Assembly (NCBI GenBank): GCA_025617745.1
Contig: CM046869.1
Location: 3,992,244-4,056,243 of the forward strand
From: Heliocidaris erythrogramma
Lineage: Eukaryota; Echinodermata; Echinoidea; Camarodonta; Echinometridae
Reading direction: 5' to 3'
DNA: 64,000 bases
The position numbers and the translations under genes are program-made. Positions 12,208 to 22,363 of this stretch are shown here, piece by piece; position 1 is the first letter of the stretch; every line of letters starts with the position of its first letter. The notes beneath the pieces are model-generated. The model had not been told where the DNA came from. It did not search any database and saw only the letters and a program-made list of their open reading frames with translations.

Positions 12208-12964
12208 TGTAGAGTAACTGAAAACTCCGTTAATGTAGTTACTACTACTTACCGCTGCTATGCTACGACGTGTAGATACTGTTCACGATGAGAATGCGGA
12301 AGTACAGACTGTGCTATGATGAACCGCGGAAGTCACGGGGGAGTAACTGCTGAGCGGTCGCTGGTGTCCGCGGCGATACCGCGACTTGTAATAATAAACA
12401 CGACGTAGAAAAAAGTAACTGCAAAGGTTTTCCAAAGTTATTGCACAAATCCCGAAATGTAAACGAAGAAAAAAACATGCGTGAGTTTCCGCGATAATGA
12501 TATCCAAAAATTAAAGTCCGCTATTCGCGTGAAGTAAATAAATCCAAAGTCATAAGTCCGATAACGAAAAAGGTTGCTTGCTGCCGACTTCTCCAAATAC
12601 GTAGGATCTTGCCAGAACAAAATCACATGGTGAAGTGAAGAAGAAAATATCGATGCGTCTTCTTCCCGAAGACGATAAGAGAACCAATGATTTGATTGGA
12701 TAACAAATCGGCCATCGGACTCGCCAAAACACTTGATTGGCTAATTGGCGACACACTGATCACTAGACATACTGGAATGCGTGAAATTTACTAATCGACG
12801 CAACCTGCTGGACGGCATCAAATACGGAATGTTATTTACAATGAGTAACCCATAAGGAAATGCGGCTGGCACGCGAGCGTTCGTGACAACAATGAATAAG
12901 TTTGTAAACATGGTAGAAAATAAACAATACCAATCAATATGGTACGGAAAAGTTTGTCACTACA
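12208..12964 (-). repeat. 5' LTR of the CsRn1-type element
   Basis: 757 bp, partner of 7172-7930. It is followed on its right by the target duplication AACT (12965-12968). Confidence 0.95.
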
Positions 12965-12968
12965 AACT

Positions 12969-13794
12969 TATAACGTAATATGTAAAGAGTGATACCTAAG
13001 TATCAGTTTGCCCACAAAAACCTCCATTTCAAACAAAATTACATCTGTATCCCCAATACCCAGTATACACACATGTATATGATCCTAATGGTCAATATGA
13101 CCATTGATTGCTGATGTGGACGGATGTGGGTATTTTTAATATTAATCTCATTTACATGTTGGGGGGTCAAGAAGCCATAAGAACATATTGTTCGTCTGTA
13201 CAATATTATAATACGGACATTAGTAATACTATCTGGTAAAGGAATGATAAAGGATAGTGCTTGGAGATCAGGAAATAAATGCTCTCACAATTTACATTTG
13301 TTATTTTTTCGCAGCCCATAGACTGACTAAAAGCTGGCTTGTGATGGCGTGCTATAAAGATATGACAGGTCTGGAGTACCGACAAGTCACTTGTCGGCGA
13401 AGTTGTCGTTGGTCTTGGCAAAGACGGCTTTGTGAAACACTTAGCGGACAAGTTGAGCGACAGTGTCGAGATGTCGCTGATCTTGTCGTTATGACGGTTT
13501 GATGAAACGACCCCCTGATGAAAAAGACAGGGAAGTAACACCATGAACACTAACAGACAAGTCATGCAAGTTCAGGGAAGTGTTTAACTGTTAAAGAGAG
13601 AGAAAGATAAGTGGGCGTGATGGCATGTCATTCATGATGTACATGGAAAGAGAAAAAAGAAATAGAAATAGAATTAAAAAAGTGAAAAAGAGACAGAGGA
13701 AGAGAAGGAGAAAAAAGTTGATCGGAGAATATATAAGAAAAGACGGAGGGAGAGGCATGAGAGGGGAAGAGGGAGACAGTACAGAACAGGGAGA
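12969..13794. other. spacer between mobile elements, no gene seen
   Basis: A T- and A-rich stretch, then a purine-rich tract (about 13620-13795). A loosely repeated ACTTGTCG-like motif occurs near 13380-13490. The short ORFs are low complexity and lack domain features. Confidence 0.6.
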
Positions 13795-14700
13795 ACTAGA
13801 AGTAGTGCTGTAGCTCGGAACGCAAAACTCGGTTCGGACCGGTCCGTTGAAGTATTTCTTTAATCTCGACCGGACCGTTTTGGTCCGGTAACCCGGAATT
13901 GAGTTACAGCTGATTTTATGAAAGAAAAAAGCTTACACCTCCCGAGTCAGTTAGTGACCTTGACCTTAGTAAGAACAGTGGACCGTTACATTCTTATCTC
14001 ACCGTCTGCGGTCCAGACATGCCACGTGCCACGACTTTAGAATCAGTTGTGAAAGTTATCGTCTCTGACCGACTGCCCACCTGTCAGTCACCCGATCATA
14101 ATTATTCGCGCCACTCCTGTAATGAGCTATATATTGAGCATAAATTTCAGTTCATACACTTGAGTGGGCGTGTCTCAATTTACCAAAGCTGAGTCCTAGC
14201 TCCTTGCAAGCCAATGGCAAACGAGATTTTGATGTTAGTTAACAGGACCGGTGCCTAGTTATAATACGATTGGTCCATTTGCCTGGCTAAAAAAAGTGTC
14301 ACACGTGACTCCATGGAGGAGGGAGTAATGCGGCCAACCGGCATAAATTTATTTGCATAACATCGTGGAATGTGCTTGTTGCTCAGGCCACGCACTCTGT
14401 GTAAAGAGACCGCGGTGTAACGTGACACCCAAGCTGGGCGCCAGCTGTCTGGCATGACTGGCAGCTGAAATCTTTACTCAAATAATTCCCATAAGCTTTG
14501 ATAAGGAATACTATTGTTTGGATTCTCCATTAAAACCAAAAGTCGGCAAGATAGCAAACAAGAATAAAGGAGAAAATATTGGAAGAGGAATGATAAGGAT
14601 AACGAGAGTATAAGAAAGAAGATAGTATCAAGTTTTTTTTAAACAATTAGTTACATTATGAACATGTTGTACAAGTTATGTAATGTATTTCCCCCTTTAT

Positions 14701-14850
14701 TCTTCTTCTTATATCCACTCCTTTTCCCTCTTCTTTTTCTTTCTTCTTTTTCTTTCTTCTTTTTCTTTCTTCTTTTTCTTTCTTCTTTGATTTCTTTTTT
14801 CCATCTTTATTCCCCTCTTTTCCCATCTTTATTCCCCTCTTTTCCCCTCT
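14701..14850. repeat. pyrimidine microsatellite, TTCTTTTTCTTTC-like
   Basis: Imperfect C/T-only tandem units, followed by several copies of CTTTATTCCCCTCTTTTCCC. Confidence 0.9.
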
Positions 14851-14963
14851 TTTATTATTATACGTTTATGCCAAATATTGCCATATGCACCTTGTTTAAA
14901 ATTTGATTGTATTTCTTCCATGCTCCCATGAGGGGCCGTTTAAGAAATAAAATATTGTCATTG

Positions 14964-14993
14964 TCATGGACCTACTAGAGTGTAGGTCCATGA
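14964..14993. repeat. perfect short hairpin
   Basis: TCATGGACCTAC at 14964-14975 and its exact inverse at 14982-14993, with a 6-nt loop. It lies just outside the repeat shared with 29.5-31.4 kb. Confidence 0.85.
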
Positions 14994-16273
14994 TGGAATA
15001 CACTCATCTCACATCGATAAACATATATGAATAATGATGAGTTCACCAGTGATGATACTCGCTTGGGCTAACGCCCTCGCCCATTGTCCGTACCGTCTCC
15101 ATAACGGGATTAGTTTACGTAACGCGATTAGTATAAATGTAGATCTACCTCCCAAGAAAGCCAGACGCATATCGTAGGCTAGCATGAAAAAAAATCACAG
15201 GTCATAAAATCATTAACTGAGTCAATGACATTGAGAGACTCTTGGGAGCCATTGCCTGGCAGCTTGTTTATATCACTGTGGTTATTTATAGATAGTATGC
15301 GCGCTCGCGAGCGGGTAGATCAAACAATCCTATGCAATTTGTAAAAAGTACAGAGAGAGAAAGAGAGAGAGGGGGGGGGTGGGGGGAGTAAGTGTGTGTT
15401 GTATCGACGGATTGATGGAGCGAGAAAAGGGGTAAAAATGAGCTAGGAAAGAGGGGATCATGCAAAAGCAACGAGAGGAATATCGTTAAAATGAGTTGAG
15501 TTAATTCATTTACTTTTGGGGGAATTCGTCGATGGCCGGTGCCTCTTGCAATTTTAAGGGTGCGTTCAAGCAATTCTTGAAGCTAGAATCACAATATGAA
15601 TCACGATACAAAACGCTATTTTAAACCTCTATCGTGTTTCCCTGTGTTTGTTTTTATCAAGAATAATCGTTTTCTTACGGCTGTTTTTAATCTGTCAGCT
15701 TTTCATTCACCTTTTCCGATGTTTCTCTTTTGAAATTGTCATTTCCTTCTTCTATCTATCACATTGACACCATTACATTTTTTTCTCTCTCCTCTCCTCG
15801 TTTCTATTCCGCTCACACAGTGTTTGCCCTCTTCTCTTAATGCTCTCTTTTTCCTCCTGTCTCAATCCTAATTGTGCCGCTCCTATTTCATATTCCGGAC
15901 TATGAACCACCTTTTTTTCCAAATTGAACCTTCAGAAAAGCCACAAGTAACCAGTCGCATATATACGACGAAAAATATCTTGGCAAAAAGAAATGATTAT
16001 CGTGACCATGGTGAATGCTAAAGAAATAAATCCTGTTGGTCACTTTTGATCCCTTTTCACTTTTTTCGTTATTTTATCTGGTGATCTCCTCTTTCACCTC
16101 ACGGTCGCCGCTCTATTCTGGCGCCCTTCGCTTACATTGTTTTATTATAAATAGACGGGTTGTCACCATAAATAAAATATACACATGAAAAAAAGTTATA
16201 TACATCGTCATGAATGGATATATAACTTCACTGATTCTCATCAGTGAAGTTGGGCAATAAAATAGGTTCGGTG

Positions 16274-16835
16274 TAAAAATGCCAGAGGTAAAAATGCCAG
16301 AGGTAAAAATGCCAGTGGTAAAAATGCCAGAGGTAAAAATGCCAGAGGTAAAAATGCCAGTGGTAAAAATGCCAGAGGTAAAAATGCCAGAGGTAAAAAT
16401 GCCAGAGGTAAAAATGCCAGTGGTAAAAATGCCAGAGGTAAAAATGCCAGTGGTAAAAATGCCAGAGGTAAAAATGCCAGTGGCAAAAATGCCAGAGGAA
16501 AAAATGCCAGAGGTAAAAATGCCAGTGGTAAAAATGCCAGAGGTAAAAATGCCAGTGGTAAAAATGCCAGAGGTAAAAATGCCAGTGGTAAAAATGCCAG
16601 AGGTAAAAATGCCAGAGGTAAAAATGCCAGTGGTAAAAATGCCAGAGGTAAAAATGCCAGTGGTAAAAATGCCAGAGGTAAAAATGCCAGTGGTAAAAAT
16701 GCCAGAGGAAAAAATGCCAGAGGTAAAAATGCCAGTGGTAAAAATGCCAGAGGTAAAAATGCCAGTGGTAAAAATGCCAGAGGAAAAAATGCCAGAGGTA
16801 AAAATGCCAGAGGTAAAAATGCTAGTGGTAAATGT
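16274..16835. repeat. 15-bp minisatellite, left foldback arm
   Basis: About 37 units of TAAAAATGCCAGAGG with a common AGAGG/AGTGG alternation. Because 15 is a multiple of three, both strands show long spurious frames (MPEVK repeats; LAFLP repeats). Confidence 0.95.
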
Positions 16836-17886
16836 AAAAGGAAAAAGTTGTCAGAAAAGAAAATCTGAGATGAAATTTGAGCTAAGATTGAGTAAATTGT
16901 GTGATTTTTTATTCTTGTACATAGGCTACATGGGTGGAAATCCTGACGGCGGGGGCGTGTCCTTTCTAAGCTTTGGGAAGCAAAATGTTAAATATGTTTG
17001 CCCCTCCTCGAAACTATTAATTGTGGAGGACGGGAGGCATAACCTAATATCGGCATAACGTAGAAAATGTTACTTTTTTTCTATTCACAGACCCGAAGCG
17101 TCCCCAAATTTGTTGACATTGTACCATCCCCAGCATTTTCAAATGGAGTTCCGTCCATGTCTCTTTGATTGTAAAGTGCAAATAAATGAACATTCCCTTT
17201 CACTTTATTTTCATCATGTGAAGATAACAAAGGGGTTCACATCTGAAAAGAAATAGTTCAATTTCTAAATTAATGTGAATACGAAAGTGCATTAAAGGAG
17301 ATGTCTCGTGTAGTTTTTCTTATTGATACTCTTTCTTAGTAGTTTAGTATTATTTCATAATGAATTCTTAGATTACGTCTCGTTATAATTGCAATCTGAA
17401 TGATTATCATAAACTGGATGCCTAACCTACGCAACTTCAATTCTATTTTTCTGTATAGGCCTATTTACTCGCTTTATTAGCTCCAGATGGAACTCAAGGA
17501 TCATGCAGTTTCAATAGATTCCCGCGATTGCATTCTCCTTGATGTGTCCCCAAATAATAACGATAGCGAGAAAACATTGAATAAAGAACTGGACACATTG
17601 TCTATTCATATTTACGCAGGTTGGCCTCAAATCACGTAGGTCTTCTTAAACAAAATGCAGTTATTTAGTTTCCTACTTTTTAATTTGAATATAGGTCTCT
17701 ATCTACGGTATATGATGTGGACAAAGGATACTTGTTTTTTTAAATTTTTTGATGAGTTTTCTGTCGTATCATGAGTGCACTTAATTTCAAATCCGTGAAT
17801 TTGTTATGAGAACCCCCCCCCCCCCCCGGCCCGGATATAGCATGCATGTATTGTTTGCCACTCGCTTTCAGTTCACGACCCTTTTT

Positions 17887-18357
17887 AGCTCACCTGAGCC
17901 TAAGGCTCGAGTGAGCTATTGCGATGGAAATTTGTCCGTCGTCCGTTAACTTTTTACATTTTCATCTTCTTCTCCAAAACCCATGATCGAAATTCAACCA
18001 AACTTGGTAGGAATCATCCTTAGGGGTAGGGGACCCAAAGTTGCTAAAATGGTACATGTGGCCCCCAGGGGGGCCAGGGGGAGGGCCCCCAATTGTAAAA
18101 GCTATGTAAATTTCAAACATCTTCTTCTCCAGAACCAGGCATAGCTCAGACTTGGTATTGTGTATGGAGATACCTCTATAGACGAAAAATGAAAGCTGTT
18201 CATGATTTTTTCTGGGTGGCCCTATAGGGGGTCTCATGTACATCCTCCTAGTTGTTTCAATTTCTAACATATCTCCTGGTGGTGCTGGAGAGAACATGCA
18301 CCAGATGTGAATTGATCCACCTCAGGTGAGCGTCGTGCCCCCTGGGGCTCTTGTTTG
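17887..18357. repeat. AGCTCACCTGAG repeat, short copy
   Basis: It begins AGCTCACCTGAGCCTAAGGC and ends with CACCTCAGGTGAGCG plus GCCCCCTGGGGCTCTTGTTT. The same ends bound 46755-48333. It lies inside the foldback core, after a poly-C run at 17812-17827. Confidence 0.85.
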
Positions 18358-18599
18358 TTAAACACTTCAATATAATTTTTTTTTCTTCACTTATAATTCA
18401 GTTTGAATATATCTGCATCTTGTTTATAACTTAACGTGACGAGGCTGTAATGCTCGATGTTTGTGTGACGGCCTGTACATTTGCTGAAGAAGGGAGAACT
18501 GAAAAGAAAAAAAAGTGCAGGTACAAGTACTAAAGCAAACTAGTCAAGATCATTTGGTACAAGTTATTTTACTACAGATACAGGTATTGTGTCCTTAAG

Positions 18600-18790
18600 T
18601 TATACAGTTAGTATCATGATGCGGGGGCATCTCGTTTTTCCGAAGGTTCGTAACATTAATTTTCCATGCCTGGGGGTTCAAAATTCCGAACATTTGTTGC
18701 ATTATTCCGAAGGTTCGTTATTCGGAAGGTTCCAAAGGTTCATAATTCCGAAAAGGTTCATATTTACCCACAAAAGGACTGTCCCAGTCC
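18600..18790. repeat. CCGAAGGTTCRT-rich degenerate repeat
   Basis: Several copies of TTCCGAAGGTTCGTA-like words. Similar words recur at 30525-30610 and, inverted, near 15895-15940. Confidence 0.6.
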
Positions 18791-19129
18791 CACATTAGGG
18801 TGATGTCATTTTTGCATATCTCCTTTCCCTTCTCTAAACCTAAAATTCAGTTGCAAACTTCCTTCTCGTTCCAAATTCTATTCGGGATAATGAAATCGCA
18901 CGTCGATTAAAAAAAGCCGGGTCTAGGATCTGGAGTCCAGAGTCCAACAGAAAAACGCGGTCAAACCAAATAGTTTAAAAAGTAAAATACAAGCAGATGT
19001 CAGGTCTGCTTTATATTCTTTATATTTCACCTCTTGATTTTTCACCTATTATTCTCCTAGTATGCAGCTGGCATATTTTGTCTCTTTACTTTTTGTTCCT
19101 GACATCACCCATCGCGTGTTTATCTCTGC

Positions 19130-19393
19130 CATTTTACCTCCGGCATTTTTATCTCTGGCATTTTTTGCTCTGGCATTTTTTGCTCTGGCATTTTTTCCTC
19201 TGGCATTTTTTCCTCTGGCATTTTTACCTCTGGCAATTTTACCTCTGGCATTTTTACCTCTGGCATTTTTTCCTCTGGCATTTTTTCCTCTGGCATTTTT
19301 TCCTCTGGCATTTTTACCTCTGGCAATTTTACCTCTGGCATTTTTTCCTCTGGCATTTTTACCTCTGGCATTTTTACCTCTGGCATTTTTACC
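19130..19393. repeat. 15-bp minisatellite, right foldback arm (inverted)
   Basis: About 17 units of CCTCTGGCATTTTTA, the inverse of the left array. The two arms differ roughly two-fold in unit number. Confidence 0.95.
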
Positions 19394-21252
19394 TGGCACC
19401 ATAAAATACATACATACATTAAACTTCCGCAATAATTCTTGCGATCCATACAGTTCCTTAAAAACAATAATTGCCGTCTTAATATCGGAAGAAATATAAA
19501 GCGCATTTGGTGCGCAAAACTGATTATCATTTGTTAATACTATCAATCATATCGTGCATTTTCCATGTATTGATCATTCTCATCAGCGAATTTATTTAAG
19601 GGCAACAAAAATATACATCGACCGTCATTTATTCATGTGTCTATACTGTAGTAATAATATTATTTCTTTGGGCGACCGTAAATCTGTATCATTAGCCAGT
19701 GCAATTTAATTTCATCTGACGATTATTACTTTATTTCATATGATGAGCTTCAATTTCTTTCACCATTAAACTTCTGCATAATTCTTGCGATCCATACATT
19801 TCATGAAAAAAAAAATCAGCTATTTTTTGCGTCTTTATATCGGAAGAAATAATGCGAATTTGCCGGGGGCAAAACTCAATAATCATCGGCAGTCCTTCGT
19901 TTAATCTGGCAATCGTATTCTTTTTTTCATCCAACGGTCGACGTTGTATTTTATCTGGCGACCGTCGCTTAATAATAATAATAATAATATTCAGTTCTTG
20001 TATAGCGCATAACACATTGAGAGAGGTTGGAATTGGGTCTAGGTCACAAGAAGTAGAGTTGGATTGTAAAATTACCCGACGTACTTCCTGAGCAGTAACT
20101 GGTCTAAAGCTTTGAAACAACGAGCCACATGTTTTTTCATCCGTACAAAAAATCATTGGCACCAGGGTCTGTTGATGCCAGTTGGCGTGTGATATTTTCT
20201 GTTTTTTCTTTGAAGTATTGAGCAAAGGATTCAGCTTACATTCATAAATAAAGCAAATTCACTATAGTATATGGCATCACCATGAATCTTCCAAAATAAT
20301 TCTTCCGATCCTTACAGTCAAAGAAAGGGAAATACTTCGAAACGAGATTATACATTTATCATGCCGGCATGATTGATATCGCAATAAATGAAGCACCTTC
20401 GATTGCGCTGCGAGTTTCTGACAAAACACACCCTTTGAACCATCAACATAATACAAACACGTTGCCTTTCTCTCTGGGCATTGTTGACAGTTTTACAGGT
20501 CAACAAACTTTATCAACTGAACTCCCTTTTCACCCTTTCCCAACCGCCCTGCTCCGATCATATATATCTCGACTGGGTGCGCACGCAAAATCATCGGCGT
20601 TGCTTTTTAATTGGACCAATGCAAGTGGACCAAGCTGCCAGCGGTCACCAAAGTTTGCCGAACTTTCATTTATGTTAATTTCAACATCTCACTCCTGATT
20701 GGTCACTAGGTTTCACAACTTGAGCTTGTTACAGGAGCTGTGTGCACGGCGTAGAACAGCAATCTTGACTGCGTTTGTGAATGCAGTGTGTGGATAATGC
20801 AAGCATATTTTGGACCCTGCCACATGCACATGCTATGCATAATGCAACGGTACGGCAGGTCAAAACAAGGAGTTATCACAGACCTGTGATAACTCTAGAT
20901 CCTTGGTCAAAATAGCTGTGGATTTAAGCAAGACACGTACGCGTATGCGCTCGTGGCGTTCGGACCGTAACTGTTTACGGTTTGCAATATTTATGATGAT
21001 AAAAGGCGCGATTAATGACCTTTCACAACCGGTCTCTGTAACCGAGTTGACCCAACTCTTGCCTCAGTCCGGATCGGAATGCTTTGTCCGCCGGACCAAA
21101 GACCAGAAAACGGTCCGAGCTACAGCACTAACTAGAAGAATGAAAGGTACAACTACAAGAGAAGCCTGCTTCCAGTGGCATGCGCAGCGATGGTGAAAAG
21201 CACCAAATATGATACCCATCTAGTACAATATGAAAGAATGGTATAGTATAGC

Positions 21253-21413
21253 ACTATGAACTTGACAAAATAAACAACCAATCTTTCTACTCTTTACAAT
21301 GGTTTTGGTGGACAAAAGAACATTACTTCACTGCTAACTGGCTACTGGAACTATTGTGAAGGGTACAGTGAGGGGTTGTTTACTTTGTACACTCGCTTTG
21401 TCATGTTCATAGT
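21253..21413. mobile_element. small MITE
   Basis: ACTATGAACTTGACAAAATA at the left and an inverse copy with ATGACAAAG at the right end, both followed inward by AAACAACC. About 160 bp, no coding. Confidence 0.6.
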
Positions 21414-21529
21414 TTAGTCATATTCACTGTTACTAAACAATGTATCGAAGTGTAAAATATCAAATATCAAAAGTCTCCTTAGGGGGATATGGTGAACAAC
21501 CTGTCAGTAGTGCGCGCCACTGTGAAAGT

Positions 21530-22090
21530 GATTTTCCAGGGGCTTTTTAAAAATTCTGTAATGTATTCAAATTTATGCACATACATGTATCTTCTCTGAG
21601 CACCTAGTGACGAGCTATTCCATTAACCTGCTTATTATAAATGAGCCTCGATGCTTGGAATCCAGTTTGCATATAGATTGCTTGTTGCTATGTCTGGCAA
21701 GTCTTGGGCAAGTTTTCAGTTTGTCAAGAACAACCTTTGAAAGGTACGTATAAACTTTGAATACACATTACCAAAGCAGTTTATTGTGTGATGCCTACTC
21801 TAAAGGAAGGTGCATTAAAATTCCAGATTTTATGGAGGGTAAGCAATTTTTTTTTAAAGGACCGCTTCGGTAATGAATGCAAATTTTATACATACCTTTC
21901 AAACAAAAGTTCTTGACAACCTGGAAGCTTGCCGGACATAGCAACAAGTAATGTATGCAAACTGGATTCCAAGCATTGAGGCTCATTTATAAAAAGCAGG
22001 TTAATGGAAAAGCTTATCACTAGGTGCTCGATAAGAAATACGCATAAATTTGAATACATTGCAGAACCGGTCTATTTCACACTCCAGAAA
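21530..22090. mobile_element. large imperfect palindrome (foldback/MITE)
   Basis: The arm at about 21530-21800 is mirrored by 21850-22090. Matching blocks include ATGTATTCAAATTTATGC, GAGCACCTAGTGA, TTGGAATCCAGTTTGCATA and TTGTTGCTATGTC. It could form a hairpin of more than 200 bp. It lies just upstream of the first visible PIGK exon. Confidence 0.8.
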
Positions 22091-22106
22091 GTCTTCCCGG
22101 CTAGAT

Positions 22107-22248
22107 CTGGGGAGCGTTTCATCAAGCACTTTGTCAGTGATATTTACTGACAAATTTGCTCTCAGCCAATCAGATGCAAGGATTTCAGTAGCTTATAACA
22201 GTTGTTGGTAAAAATCACTGACAAAATGCTTGATGAAACGCTCCCCAG
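22107..22248. mobile_element. CTGGGGAGCG MITE, copy 1
   Basis: 142 bp with inverted ends CTGGGGAGCGTTTCATCAAG, a further inner inverted motif around TTTGTCAGTGA, and a 4-bp duplication AGAT at 22103-22106 and 22249-22252. Other copies are near 28.2-28.7 kb and at 41945-42086. Confidence 0.85.
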
Positions 22249-22309
22249 AGATGTGTATTTACATGTAAGGTACCATATACATATATTTTCTTTTTCTTTG
22301 CAATTACAG

Positions 22310-22363
22310 AATGAAGCTAACAAGTTTTTCAGCAAAGGTCACACCAATAATTGGGCAGTCTTG
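22310..22363 (+). CDS. PIGK: PIGK exon: start of mature protein
   Basis: 54 bp between CAATTACAG and GTAAGTAC. It encodes [18 protein letters not shown] in phase 0. Confidence 0.93.

Larger units (their letters stand above)
7172..12964 (-). mobile_element. complete Ty3/gypsy retrotransposon, CsRn1 type, 5.8 kb
   Basis: Two LTRs at 7172-7930 and 12208-12964 flank gag and pol on the minus strand. The termini are TGTAG and CTACA. A 4-bp target duplication AACT sits at 7168-7171 and 12965-12968. The LTRs differ by about six substitutions and one 2-bp indel over 757 bp, so the insertion is young. The primer site matches tRNA-Trp and the gag has a CHCC rather than CCHC finger. Both are known hallmarks of the CsRn1 clade first described in a liver fluke. 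Despite the young LTRs, gag has a stop at codon 3 and pol has one frame break, so this copy looks non-autonomous. Confidence 0.95.
16265..19400. mobile_element. TU-like foldback transposon, 3.1 kb
   Basis: The two termini are long inverted arrays of one 15-bp unit (GGTAAAAATGCCAGA and its inverse). The outermost bases are GGTTCGGTGTAAAAATGCCA on the left and GGTGCCAGGTAAAAATGCCA (inverse) on the right. A perfect 8-bp duplication ATAAAATA lies at 16257-16264 and 19401-19408. The related copy at 29.5-31.4 kb has the uninterrupted site with a single ACAAAATA. Inverted termini built of 15-bp tandem units are described for sea urchin TU elements. The core has no transposase frame. Confidence 0.9.
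15004..20412 (+). repeat. repeat region A, interrupted by the foldback element
   Basis: The segments 15004-16256 and 19409-20412 are, end to end, the inverse of 29484-31430. Shared landmarks include TTGGGCTAACGCCCTCGCCC, the GGTCACC-rich tract, and recurring blocks with TTCTTGCGATCCATAC and ATATCGGAAGAAAT (near 19440, 19790 and 20295), which suggests internal tandem blocks of a few hundred bp. A short purine/pyrimidine microsatellite lies at 15340-15390. No protein-coding signal is seen. Confidence 0.85.
13803..21130. mobile_element. 7.3-kb TIR element with 8-bp target duplication (hAT-like, non-autonomous)
   Basis: The left end reads TAGTGCTGTAGCTCGGA and the right end is its inverse (TCCGAGCTACAGCACTA). 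Both are bounded by the identical 8-mer ACTAGAAG (13795-13802 and 21131-21138). The subterminal regions share CGGACC/GGTCCG hexamers and an ACTCGGTTACAG motif in inverted order. An 8-bp duplication and an AGTG-type terminus fit hAT-like transposons. No transposase frame is visible inside. Instead it contains a repeat region (15004-20412), itself split by a foldback element. Confidence 0.85.

Noticed and set aside
13625-13813. Lys/Arg-rich 62-codon ORF
   Set aside because: Purine-rich low-complexity DNA, ending at the TIR of the 7.3-kb element.
14658-14906. 82-codon Phe/Leu/Ser-rich ORF resembling a membrane protein
   Set aside because: Product of the pyrimidine microsatellite.
16279-17058. 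259-codon plus-strand frame of MPEVK repeats and the opposite-strand LAFLP frame
   Set aside because: A 15-bp tandem unit without stops gives open frames on both strands. They end soon after the array, with no other coding sign.
19049-19546. Frames of 135-165 codons with GKNAR, MPEEK or LPLAF repeats
   Set aside because: The same 15-bp minisatellite, inverted, read in several frames.
20903-21196. 97-codon plus-strand ORF near PIGK as a possible first exon
   Set aside because: It lacks a signal peptide and a donor in the right phase, and overlaps the right end of the 7.3-kb element.
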